The translations under genes were made by a program, and so were the position numbers. Below, piece after piece: positions 33,490 to 43,923 of a DNA stretch of 64,000 nucleotides (position 1 is the first letter of the stretch; each line of letters begins with the position of its first letter). Source of the DNA: Monodelphis domestica (Eukaryota > Chordata > Mammalia > Didelphimorphia > Didelphidae); assembly GCF_027887165.1 (NCBI RefSeq), contig NC_077232.1, positions 78,087,369 to 78,151,368 on the forward strand. Reading direction: 5' to 3'. Under the pieces are notes generated by a model that saw only the letters and a program-made list of their open reading frames with translations, did no database searches and was not told where the DNA came from.

Positions 33490-34060
33490 CTCATTAGACT
33501 TGGCTCAAAGAAGGAATAGCATGCACATTCAGTGGGGTATAGAAATCTATCTTATCCTACAAGAAAGTAGGAGGGGAAGGGGATAAGAGAAGGGAGTATG
33601 GTGGGGCTGAAAGAAGAGAGGGCAAATGGTGGAGGTGGTGTCAGAAACCCAACACTTTTAAGGATGGACAAAATAAAAGGAAAGAGGATAGTATAAACAG
33701 AGGGGGAAATAAGGCAGAAGGTAATACATAGTAATCATAATGGTGGGAAAACTGTTTTAATTAAATCACATTTTTCTCTGATTATGTGTAAAAAACAGTT
33801 AACATTAAAAAAAAATTGAATCTGAAATTCTTTGCCCATTACCCAAAGCAAGCAATCTCATATAGATTTTACATATGCAATCAGAAAAAAAATGAGAAAC
33901 ATTTTTAACAATTCCATAGTAAAGACCTTATTTCTCAAATACAGAGAGAAATGAGTTCAAATGCATAAGAATACAAGTCATTCTCCAATGTAAACAGGCA
34001 ATTAGACAAAATAATTAAACCTCTCTATAATCATATAAAAATGCTCTAAATCACTAGTAG
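33490..34060. other. Intergenic, unassigned
   Basis: Purine-rich (33560-33730), then AT-rich. No gene or repeat named. Confidence 0.35.
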
Positions 34061-34061
34061 T

Positions 34062-34648
34062 AGTAGTAGTAGTCTCTTGGTAACCGAGGATGACGATTGT
34101 CTTTGTGCGTTTTCATCTATGATAGATGAGTGTGCACAAAAACACTTGTGTGTGAAGGAGATTTAAGTGGAAAAGTGGGTGCACAGAGACAGTCCCACTC
34201 TCTCGGCATTGGAAGCCTGGGCCCAGTGGCACGAAAAGTCGTTACACCTGGAGACTTCCTCAGCTGCACTGGTTGGCCGTGGCTGTGTTGTCCTTTGTGC
34301 TCCAACATGCCCTGAGCACTCCACAGTGCCTTGCTGCATCGCCATCTCAGCCGTTGAACCTTCTTATTGGTTTCTTCCGTCTGTTCAGCCAAAGCAGTCT
34401 TCACATGCTGGGTGAGCAAAGCCCTGGTTCACCAGGGGTCGACGACCTGATGGCTACCCTCACAAGGTTTGGCCGGCCTGTCAAAGCCATTGCCTGGGGT
34501 GTGGCCGCTGCCACATGCTAGCAGCTACTGGGAGCCACAAGTGAGAGCTGGGTGTCAGGTGGGGGTCAGAGTCTGGAGAACTGCCCTAGGAGGGCACAAC
34601 AAGCCCTCCATACCAGAGGTACTACTCCTCCCTGAGCACCCCATACAC
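34062..34648. repeat. CpG-bearing block with AGT-repeat edge, possibly RTE-type LINE 3' end
   Basis: Starts with six tandem AGT units (about 34063-34071 onward), then CTCTTGGTAACCGAGG and ATGACGATTGTCTTTGTGCG. It is GC-richer than its surroundings and several frames are open by chance. A LINE of RTE type read on the minus strand and ending in an ACT repeat would fit, but this rests on memory of such repeats and is uncertain. Confidence 0.35.
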
Positions 34649-34649
34649 C

Positions 34650-34866
34650 CCTACTATTTATTAGAGAAATGCAAATTAAACAACTCTGAGGTACCACCTC
34701 ACACCTATCAGACTGGCTATTAAGACAGAAAAGGAAAATGACAAAAGATGGAGGGGATGTAGGGAAATTGAGACATTAATGCACTGTTGGGGGGAGTTGT
34801 GAACTGGTTCCACCATTCTGGAGAGCAGTTTGGACTTATATCCACAGGGCTATAAAACAGTACATT
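34650..34866 (+). mobile_element. L1 ORF2-end fragment
   Basis: ATGCAAATTAAACAACTCTG, GGTACCACCTCACACCTATC, GGAGGGGATGTAGGGAAATT. It corresponds to the first 220 bases of the young copy at 20336, more diverged. Confidence 0.85.
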
Positions 34867-34867
34867 C

Positions 34868-35178
34868 CTGGGGCATCTGGATAGCCAGGCTTAAACACTG
34901 GAGATTTTAGGTTCAAATATAACCTAAGATTCTTCCTAGTTGTGTGTCCCTGAGCAAGTCACTTAATCCTAACTGGCTAGCCCTTACCACTCGTCTGCAT
35001 TAGAAATGATACTTAGTATGGATGATATTTATTATATATTATTGCATATGATATATAAACTAATTAATACTATCAACTAATTATTACTAATATATAACTT
35101 ATCATTAATTAATACATCATATGTTAATGTTGTTTATTATTATTCCTGGTTATAAGATAGAAAGTAAGGGTTAAAAAA
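34868..35178 (+). mobile_element. Marsupial SINE with an AT-rich block in its 3' end
   Basis: GGGGCATCTGGATAGCCAGG head, TGAGCAAGTCACTTAATCC, TACCACTCGTCTGCATTAG, then about 120 bases of AT-rich sequence (35023-35145). The usual SINE end GATAGAAAGTAAGGGTTAAA follows after that block. Confidence 0.8.
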
Positions 35179-35309
35179 ACAGACAAAAAAAACAGGCCTT
35201 CATATTCTCTCCCTCCCATCCTACTCCCCAATCTCCAGGAAAGAAAAAGTAACCCTTATAACAAATTTATAGAAACAAATCCCCATCTTGTTGGTCATTG
35301 TTTTATTTA

Positions 35310-35545
35310 TTTATTTGTGGTTTTTGTTTATTTAAACCCTCACCTTCCATCTTAGAATCAATACTGTGTCTTGGTTCCAAGGCAGAAAAATGGTAAAGGT
35401 TAGGCAATGGGAGTTAAGTGACTTGCCCAGAGTCACACAGCTGGGAAGTGTCTGAGACCAGATTTGAACCTAGGACTTCCTGTCTCTAGGCCTAACTCTC
35501 AATCCACTGAGCTACTCAGCTGTCCCCTCACCTACCATTTTAGAT
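35310..35545 (-). mobile_element. Marsupial SINE carrying 5' flanking DNA of another copy
   Basis: A full SINE (35330-35526) whose 5' head is followed by CCTACCATTTTAGATCAG. This matches the DNA next to the SINE at 31755-31948. The outer duplication CATTGTTTTAT lies at about 35298-35308 and again at 35547, outside that extra piece, so the SINE and the flank inserted together. Both copies also share the unusual head GAGCTACTCARCTGTCCCC. Confidence 0.8.
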
Positions 35546-35828
35546 CAGCCATTGTTTTATGATACCTTAACTCTTCTCAAAAGGTCTTGTACCTTGTTTC
35601 CAATGTTGGAAAAATCTGCCCTAGATAATTATTTCCTACTTGCCTCCACTGAAACCCTACTCCTGGGCTTTTCTATGGTGTGAAAGTAACTCTGAACTCT
35701 CCAAGATTATGATAGCAGAGGTCAAACTCTGGAAGGTTCTTGGGTTTATCTTATATGTCTCTCATCTAGAAACCAGCCTAGCTAAATTGGGAGACATTTA
35801 TCACCATGGCTTGAATTTTTCTGGATAC

Positions 35829-38347
35829 TGTGAACTTTAAAAACTACTCCACCTTAATTAGAATGACAAAAAATAAGACCAGGAAATGACACTTCCCTAT
35901 CAAAATAAAATTCTAGTTCCTTTTCTTCTTATAGTATGGCAACTTCCTGTAGTCTTGACTGCAAATGGGTAAGTGAAATATTACTGCATTCTGTCCTACA
36001 GACTTGTGGGATAGAAACTATTTTAAATTGGACCTATAAAAGGGCTTGTTAGAAATTTATTAAACCCAAATAAGGGCCTATTTTGAATTTTTTTCTTTCC
36101 ATTTTTTCCCTTTCCTTATGTTTTTTTTGTTTGTTTTTCTCTTCTTTTGATAATTGATTCATACAACCCCATAACTCAACATTGCATCCTGAGCTGAACT
36201 GGATGTTTTTTAACACACACTTGGGGGGGGGGGTGTTGTATTTTAATAAAAATCCAAGATTTTGAATTTTTGTTCGAGAAAGATCTTCAAGGAAGAAGCT
36301 TGCTAACTCCTAAACCCAGAGAACGAACTGTTGCAGAAAGATGCCAGAAAACCTACACTACATCAAGAAGATCAAGAATGAACTGTGGGTGTGGTTGATT
36401 GAACTGAAGTTTGATTGAACATTTATTGTAAATGTACACTTTTATGCCAAAGGGGACTGCCCCTAATTTGACTTTTTGTCAATGCGCCTAGCAAAATATT
36501 GGTTTTGCTTTCTCTCTTTTCTATTCCTCCCTAACTATTGTAATTTCCTCTTAGAAATTGAATATTGTATACATCTATAGTTAGAAGTACTTTAGGACTA
36601 CAAGATGATTATGTTAAATGATCAATGGGGAGACTAGTTTCCCAATGATCATCATGGGGGGGATTGTGAACTTTAAAAACTACTCCACCCTACTTAGACT
36701 ATACTTTAGGGGAAGACAAAATTGTAATCACCTGATTGAACAATGAAGGCACTTAGTTCTCACCTTATAGTGAAGCTAGAACTTTAAGCTAAGTCTATTT
36801 TTAGATCTAATACAAAAAGGTGTTAAGTAACTATAAAGGTTAAATTAATCACAAAAAGGTCAAGTAACTCACAAAAGGTGAACTTAACAAAGAAATGTTA
36901 AGTAACTCTAAAGATATAATCAAATCAAAGAAGGTGAGAACTGTAAGATTTAAAAGAGTGGGAGCCATAAACTGTAATAGTTAAAATGGTTGGGTGTCAT
37001 AAACTGTAGTGATTAAAATAGTGGAAGATATAAATTGTGATAGATATAAAGAGTGGATGAGTAAGTTGTGACCGCAGGAAATATGTTTTCACTACAGTGT
37101 TTTGTTTTTAAATCAAATATAAGGTGGTTGCCAGGGAAATATTCCCAATTATTCAAATATACCCAAGTCAGCTGGGTTTTATAGAGATTTTAATTAATAC
37201 AAATGAGGAATTAAAGAAAAGGAGAGAAAGAGAGAAAAAGGAGAATAATGAGAAAAGGATAAGCTGGCCCTGGCCAGTCCTGGCCAACCCAGGCCTAAGC
37301 CCTAAGAGAAAAGATCAGTCAGTCCTTAATCACTCATCACAAGATCTGTCCAAGCAAGGATTCTAGTGACACCAGACCAGCTCCATCTCAGCTCAATCCT
37401 CAAACTGAATGTTTCAGAATGTCCCTTGAGCTCCTATCTGAGCTCCTATTTAAAGAGCATTTTCTCCTATGTCACCTCCCCTAAGTCCTTACATCTACAA
37501 TCACAGTAGATGTTTTTCAAAGGACAGATCATTCTTAGTTCACACCTGAGTAGACTAGAATCTCTGAGTAAGTTTTCACCTCTTTGCTCCTTGTAAGTTC
37601 ACAAGTTGCTTGACCTTTATAGGTACTTAGCACCCTTTTTGTATTAGTACTAAAATAGGCATAGCTTAAGTATGGGTTTAAAGTATTTTTCAATGTTCAG
37701 AAAAGAGTTTACAACTTTATCTTCCCCTAGGGCAGACTTAAGTAGGTGAGTTCTCACATTCCTAATCTAAGTAGAGTTCACTGCCCAAATGTGGAATGGT
37801 CTTAATCCAATCTTATGAAGTAGGGTCTGGGAATTTTTAAGGTTCACAGAACTAAAAGTATGGGCAGTCCTGGAGAAAAAGCCTTTAATGTGATTGGTAG
37901 ATGTGAAAATTTGGAGAAGGAGACACAAGGATGAAAGGTCTATATATTTGAGATTTTTCATCCCTCAAGGACACTCTCTCTCTCTTTCCCTGATTGGTGG
38001 TGGAGAGTTAGCTATGAGCTGCATGCTGAGCCTTTCTGCATCTTAGTGTGGCTACAAGCTATTGTCCAGTTCAATGGTGGTGAGTTTCTGGCTGAATTTT
38101 CCTCCTTTACTTTCCAACTTTTTCCTCTCAAAAGCCTCTAATTTTCTTCAGAGACCTAGAGGTGGGGAGTTTAAAACTCCCCCTGGCATAGGCCAGGTAG
38201 GAGAAATCCTATATCCTCTTTCCTTCTTCTTAAATTCCTTCCTTCTATATTAATTAAATTACCATAAATTTCCAGACTGACTTGGGAATTTTATTTGGCG
38301 ACCATTTAAATCTAGATTTAAAGTCACAACCCTAAAATTATCTGACA
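35829..38347 (+). mobile_element. Endogenous retrovirus remnant, class I-like, broken
   Basis: A short 5' LTR portion starts TGTGAACTTTAAAAACTACT at 35829. An internal remnant ends in a polypurine tract (ATCATGGGGGGGAT, to 36664). The 3' LTR starts again with TGTGAACTTTAAAAACTACT at 36665 and ends ...CTGACA at 38347. The 4-base target duplication ATAC lies at 35825-35828 and 38348-38351; four bases is usual for gamma/class I-type retroviruses. A related LTR has inserted into the 3' LTR. No gag, pol or env frame is readable. It is old and clearly a fossil. Confidence 0.8.
37085..37758 (-). mobile_element. Related LTR inserted antisense within the ERV 3' LTR
   Basis: Read on the minus strand it starts TGTGAGAACTCACCTACTTA at 37758. 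It then shows CCTAGGGGAAGATAAAGTTG and CAAAAAGGGTGCTAAG, in parallel with the host LTR, and ends near 37085-37100 beyond TCCCTGGCAACCACC. The host LTR resumes around GGGCAGTCCTGG at 37862. The boundary on the low side is approximate. Confidence 0.75.
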
Positions 38348-38351
38348 ATAC

Positions 38352-38999
38352 TCATAGAACTAAGGAGTGAAACAGCCACATTCATTTTGATGGAATGAAT
38401 ATCCCATAGATTAAAATCCTGGATGATTGAAGTATGGGCATGTAATAGTGGGATTGGCCAATTAGGAGCCAGTTTTTAGAGCATCAGTGATATCCTCTGG
38501 GTGCTATCGGGCAACATAACATTTTTGTAATCTTGTTTTTCTAAATGTGTGATGGAGGTGCACTTCCTCTCTCCACTTCACAACACATGCAGATGTCCTG
38601 TGGTTCATCCTGGCTCACTGCATTGTGACAGAAAGTCTTTTAAAAAGTTGTAGAGCTGGAAATGAGTTTACCCGCAAAAGGCTTGGACTGACCAACTTGA
38701 TTTCTCTTCCCCAAGAGATTTCAAGTGATGGGGAGGAAGAAATGGCAGACAGTATATTGTGGGGAGAGGTAGTAAGTGCCAACTGGAGGTGAATGCATGG
38801 TGAAGCTTTTATTTCTCTCTGTTGTATTTATTCTTCCTGATCTAAAACAAGTGAATGTCATAGATAAATGGAACAGGCTATAACCATAAGTCCAGTAGAG
38901 TCCATACTAGTCAAAGCAGTCAAATCTGGTAGGGAATCATCCCTGAGAAGCAACTGGTGGTGAGTGGACCTATCAATCAATCAATAAACATTTCTCCCC
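38352..38999. other. Intergenic, unassigned
   Basis: No repeat recognised except a short CAATCAATCAATAAACATTT at the end, which may be an L2 antisense tail. Confidence 0.35.
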
Positions 39000-39235
39000 C
39001 CCCCATATTATTCAAGCTAAACATACTTATATATTATATATTGGCCATTGTTGTAAGAGAATACTTGCACAAAACAAAAACCCCAAAATAAAAACATAAA
39101 TAAATTAAAGTGAAAAATAGTATGCCTTGTCTGCCTTCCAACTCCAACAGTTCTTTCTCAGGAGGTGGAGAGCATTCTTTGTCATCAGTTCCTTAGAATT
39201 GTCCTGGATCATTGTATTGCTGAGAGTATGGAGAT
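39000..39235 (-). mobile_element. L1 3' UTR fragment, antisense
   Basis: GTTCTTTCTCAGGAGGTGG, AGAGCATTCTTTGTCATC and AGAATTGTCCTGGATCATTG, the antisense marsupial L1 end. Confidence 0.7.
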
Positions 39236-39670
39236 GGTAATGAATCCCATGGGAATGGATGAAACCATCCATTTGTAAAACCAAACCAGTTGTAAAGAGG
39301 GAGAAGAGAGGAGGACCCAGGGCAGAACCTGAGGGATACCTACACTTAGACAGTATGATCTGAAGGAGGATCCAGCAAAGGAGACAGAGAAGTAGTTAGA
39401 CAGGATTTATGAAGGTCCAAAAACCTAGAGAGAAAAGATTATCAAGGAAGGGAAAAAAAAGATCAATAGTGCCAAAGATTGCAGAAAAGGTCAAGAAGAT
39501 TGAGTATTAAGAAAAAGGCCATTGAATTTGGCCACTAAGAGATCATTGGTAACTTTGGAGAGAGTAGATTTGGTGGAACTATATGGTCAGAAGCCAGATT
39601 GTAAGGGCTTAAAAAGGGACTGAGAAGAGAGAAAGTAGAGATATCAGTCTCTAAACAAAGGAAAGACTCA
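39236..39670 (-). mobile_element. L2 LINE ORF2 (reverse transcriptase) fragment, antisense
   Basis: GGACCCAGGGCAGAACCTGA, GCAAAGGAGACAGAGAAGTA and AAGAGATCATTGGTAACTTT are the antisense of the L2 reverse-transcriptase region (VTNDLL and nearby). Old. Confidence 0.65.
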
Positions 39671-39689
39671 TTCATCAGCTATTCCATAT

Positions 39690-40378
39690 CCCAAGTGAAC
39701 TTTGTGGACAGGAACCACTTTGAATTTGAACCGACTCTCCCCAAGGGCTGTGGTATGACAGGGGGAGAATGGATGTTTAGGGAACACTTGCACTTTTGGT
39801 GTGAGGGCTTGCTGAGTCTTTTTCAGGATGACTCCTCTTCCTTTAGTGTTCACTTGTCACCCAACGCTCACCTGTGGCTCCAAGAAACTGTAGTGTGAGC
39901 AATGGCCACACACCAGTAAAACACTTGTTTAAAAACAAACAAACAAACAAACACAGTAAAATAAATACACCAGAAAAAAAAATACAGGTAAACAGGCTAA
40001 ACCAGGTTGAGAGCCTCAAACCCTCAAGTGAGTTAGATGTCTACCCCAAGCATGTGAAGACTTCCCCCACCAAATGGGTACATGAGAGCAATTTGTTCCA
40101 AAATGGCCACAAAGTCAGTTGAAGGAGGTACTGTGGAGCTCTTAGAGCTTGGTCAGACATTGAAGACATCAAGGTTATCTACTGTATCCTGGGCCATCAC
40201 CAGTCATCTTGACTTGTGTCTTGCCACTAGAATTCAATGACTCTGAAAGAGAATGAGGCCAACAACTTTGAACAACTCTGCCTCACTTAAATCCAATTCT
40301 TGTTCAAGTCAAGATATCACCTTTGTGACATCATTGGGCATCCTTGAAAACAAAGGATGAACAACAACAATGGTTGTA
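39690..40378 (+). repeat. Marsupial interspersed repeat, possibly RTE-type LINE 3' end
   Basis: GAGCTTGGTCAGACATTGAA, GGGCCATCACCAGTCATC, GCCTCACTTAAATCCAATTC and the end AAGGATGAACAACAACAATG. I recall this 3' part as a common marsupial repeat with an ACA-rich tail; the RTE assignment is not certain. An AAAC microsatellite lies at 39937-39953. Confidence 0.45.
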
Positions 40379-41023
40379 AAGGAGAGTGTGCTCACCGGGA
40401 GACCATTGTACCTTTTCAATGACTGACTCTGCCTAAAAGCTAACTGATGATAAATGGTCAACTGATATTGAGGAGATACTTCCACATCCCTGGGGTTAGG
40501 GACATGGCATTCCCAAGATCTGCAAAATCCATGTAAATTTTTTTGGTTTTCCCTTTGTAGCACAGAAGTTCTAAATTTTTTTTTCATTTACAGAGTGTTT
40601 ACTATGTATATTTTTGGTATTTAAAGATAAAATATATTGATATTATATAATACCATACATGTATTATGCATTTCTGGTTTCTAAACTTTTTCTGTATTGT
40701 ATGATGGCCTTCACATGCCATCTGTGGCTTCCACAAAGCTCCCCCAAAATCCCCATTTAATTTCTTATGCTGACCCATGATATATTGAAACTGCAATGGG
40801 GAAAGTCTCTAAGGGGAAGGAATAACTGTATTTACTGGTATTATTGGGAGATTATTTGATTTATTGATATTGGGGGTAACAAACTGGACAGGGGTTCCTG
40901 AGAAAGAGAAAATACCACCTTGTCCCCACATCCTTCCCCCTACCTAGGGTTCCCCTAGGACTCTTTGGGGGAAATATAACCCGTTATACTCTAGGGATCT
41001 GACCTGCCAGAGTATGCAACCTA
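40379..41023. other. Intergenic, unassigned
   Basis: No gene or named repeat. It leads directly into the inverted repeat. Confidence 0.35.
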
Positions 41024-41727
41024 TCTAATTCAAAGACATGGATATCTAAAGATGATAAAAGGAGCAGCCACAGTAGAATAAATTGGTCAGCTTAATAAAG
41101 TATCTTATATTCCTGGCCTACAAAACAGACATTCTGTCTCCCCTAGGTGCAGGTTGGCAGAGTGAGAACAGAGTCTATGTGCCACCTCAGGAATAGCACA
41201 GGTCTACCTGACACAGACACGTCTAGGACATTATTTCACTCTCCTCCTTGTCCTCCAAACAGGGGAGAAACTACATTTGCAAAATCCTTCCTCAAGATGT
41301 ATCTACTGGCTATTTTAATGCTCGTCTAAATTATACGCTTATCGATTTCGTTGAACAAAAAATATTTCTCTTTCTACTTAAGCCTCGCTATAGAACGGGA
41401 GACTCATCAGATGGGTGACCCATAGCCATGGATTCATATCGAGATTAGGTCTTATTTCATTTCTGCATCTTCCCCATCGCCCAAACAATGGCTATGGCTG
41501 GCAATAAATCTTCATAAGTGTCTGTTGAGTTGAATTGGATCTTTCTCCCAAAACATTTTATCTTGGGTAGCTACAAGAATGAAAGGCCAGAGCATTGGCT
41601 TTGTAGGGGAGACAGAATGTCTGCTTTGTAGGCCAGGAATGTAAGACACATTATTAATGCTGACTGATTTATTCTACTGTGGCTGCTCCTTTTATTATCT
41701 TTAGAAAACCCCTGGATTTGAATTAGA
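41024..41727. repeat. 704-base inverted repeat (two ~122-base arms)
   Basis: The left arm 41024-41145 (TCTAATTCAAAGACATGG ... GACATTCTGTCTCCCCTA) and the reverse complement of 41604-41727 align along their whole length, by eye about 85-88% identical, sharing GATAATAAAAGGAGCAGCC-type core sequence and CAGTAGAATAAAT. The 458-base centre is unlike anything else in the window and holds several CpGs (TACGCTTATCGATTTCG). No target duplication was seen at the outer ends. It could be a fold-back DNA element or two head-to-head copies of an unknown repeat. Confidence 0.8.
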
Positions 41728-41877
41728 CAAGTGCCATGCTCTGCAATACTGGGATAGATTCAATGGGAAGTCATGGTACTGGCATCTATATAACCTGGTT
41801 TCAGGTTGCTAGCTCTTCCATTTAGTGACTAGGTGGTCTTGGTCAAGGAATTTCTTTTCTTTAAAACTCAGGGTCAG

Positions 41878-42050
41878 GGCAGTGGGGTGGCTCAGCCAAT
41901 TGACAGCCAGGCCTAGAGATTGAAGGTCTTGGGTTTAAATGGCCTCAGATACCACCTAGCTGGGTGACCTGGGCAAATCCCTTACCACTCTTTTGCTTTG
42001 GAACCAACACACAGCATTGAAATCAAGATGGAAAGGATGGGTAAAAAACC
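41878..42050 (+). mobile_element. Marsupial tRNA-derived SINE
   Basis: GGGCAGTGGGGTGGCTCAGC, CCAGGCCTAGAGATTGAAGG, GGAACCAACACACAGCATTG. Slightly shortened in the middle. Confidence 0.85.
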
Positions 42051-42494
42051 CCAAACCCTCAAGGTTCTTATTTGTAGAAGGGGAATAATAATATTTATAC
42101 AATCTCTTAGGTACCTTACAGGGGGAAAAGTGTTTTGTAAATTATAAACCAATATGGAAATAGGTGCTACTATTGGGATTATAGCATTAGTGTCATATGT
42201 AATTATATGTATACATAATTATAGCTTTAGAGTTTTTCCTTTGATGCCCTTAGGAACAGATGTCATTTGAGTATCATTCATCCTACCATTCTGTCTTTCT
42301 AGATGCTTTTCTGATGCAAGAGCAGCATTTAAGCCCTTAGATATATGTAGGACCATCAAATTGAGAGCTGGAAGGGAATTTAGAAATGCTTCACTCTAAT
42401 CCCATTATGGCGAAGTGGAAAGAACTCTGGGCATGGATCAGAAGCCTGGATCTGACTAATACCTGAAAAATCTCTTCTAAAATCAGATGTATGG

Positions 42495-42716
42495 GGGGCA
42501 GCTGGGTAGCTCAATGGATTGAGAGACAGGAGGTCCTGGGTTCAAATCTGACCTCATACTTCCCAGCTCTGTGACCCTGGGCAAGTCACTTGACCCCCAT
42601 TGCCTAGCCCTTACCACTCTTCTGCCTTGGAACCAATACACAGTATTGATTCTAAGAGGGAAGGTAAGTGTTTTTAAGAAAATAATAATAATAAAATAAA
42701 AAATAAAAAGATGTAA
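42495..42716 (+). mobile_element. Marsupial tRNA-derived SINE
   Basis: GGGGGGCAGCTGGGTAGCTC, CCCTGGGCAAGTCACTTGAC, ACCAATACACAGTATTGATT and an AATA-rich tail. Confidence 0.92.
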
Positions 42717-42717
42717 G

Positions 42718-42912
42718 GAGCAGCTAGGTGGCTCAATAGATTAAGCCAGGCCCAGAGATGGGAGGTCTTGGGTTCAAATTTGACCTCAGACACTTCCTAC
42801 CCTAGGTAGGTGACATAACTGCAGTTGCTTAGACCTTACTGCTTTTCTGCTTTGGAACCAATACCAAGTATTAATTGTAAGATGGAAGATAAGGTGTTTT
42901 TTTTTATTAAAA
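42718..42912 (+). mobile_element. Marsupial tRNA-derived SINE, tandem to the previous one
   Basis: GGAGCAGCTAGGTGGCTCAA, GGTCTTGGGTTCAAATTTG, GGAACCAATACCAAGTATT. It begins directly after the tail of the previous copy. Confidence 0.9.
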
Positions 42913-43002
42913 ACAAAAACCACTCATTTAATTAATGGTCATCCTGACTTTGCTTGAACACCCAAACACCTATAATGAGGGAAAACCCACTCCCTTGCCA
43001 AG

Positions 43003-43923
43003 TGTGAAGACTCGATTTGGCTATCTCTAGATTGTGATAATGAAGGTACTTAATTCTTCCTTTATTGTGAAGATTAAATTGTAATCCCCTGTCTATTTTT
43101 AGATTTTCATCCCCAAAAGTGTTAACTCAGTATTTAAAGTAGATCTACCCATTTTAACTATAAAAAGGTGTTAACTAACCAAAACAGGTATTAACTAACT
43201 ACAAAAAGTGTTAAATAACCAAAAAAGGTGTTAACTAACTACAAAAGGTGTGACACCCATTTCATACATTGAGTGGGCAGTCCTGGAGAGGACCGTCTGC
43301 TGTGATTGGTAGAGGTAAAAATTTAGGGGAGGTGACACAAGAGAAAAAGGTCTTTAAATAGAGGAAACAGAGGCATACAAGGATGGATTTGATTCAGTCA
43401 CTTGGAGTTAGACTGGAACAGATCAGTCACTTGGAATTGGACTGGAAGACACACTTGAGAAACTGGAAGACAGACCTCAGACTTGGAGTGAAGAAGAGAC
43501 ACTTGAGGAGACACTAGAAGACAGACACTCTGAGTTAGAGTGAAGAGACTTGGCTGTGGAACTGGACCCCTGAAGGAGCTCATGCAGGAGACCTCAGAAT
43601 GCTTTCCGTTTAGATGGTCACAGTGGTGAGTGTGAAAGGCTGACTTAGTTTCCTTGCCTTTCTGGAGGTGAGAACTTCTGAGAAAGGACCATCATCTTGA
43701 GATTCTTTTCCCCTGGCTGGGGCTTAGAATTTCTACCTGGCTATGAGGAAGCCAGAGCTCTCTCTCCTTCTCTTCCCTTTTTTCTCTTCCTTAATATCTT
43801 CTCTCTATTGTAAAATACACTATCATAATTCTATTTACTTGAGTAATTCATTTTGGGATTTAGTAATTAAATCCCTGGCGACCACCAATTTAATAGTCAA
43901 TCCTACCACGATAAAATTTAACA
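43003..43923 (+). mobile_element. Solo LTR of a class I-like endogenous retrovirus
   Basis: Starts TGTGAAGACTCGATTTGGCT and ends ...ATTTAACA, with the 4-base target duplication CAAG on both sides. It contains about five degenerate copies of an AAAAAGGTGTTAACTAAC unit (43164-43253) in the U3 part, and TCCCTGGCGACCACC near the end. No internal sequence remains. It is related to the LTR at 50246 and more distantly to the ERV at 35829. Confidence 0.82.

Noticed and set aside
43164-43253. Regularly spaced short repeats that could suggest a CRISPR-like array
   Set aside because: They are degenerate tandem units inside an LTR, with no spacers, in a vertebrate genome.
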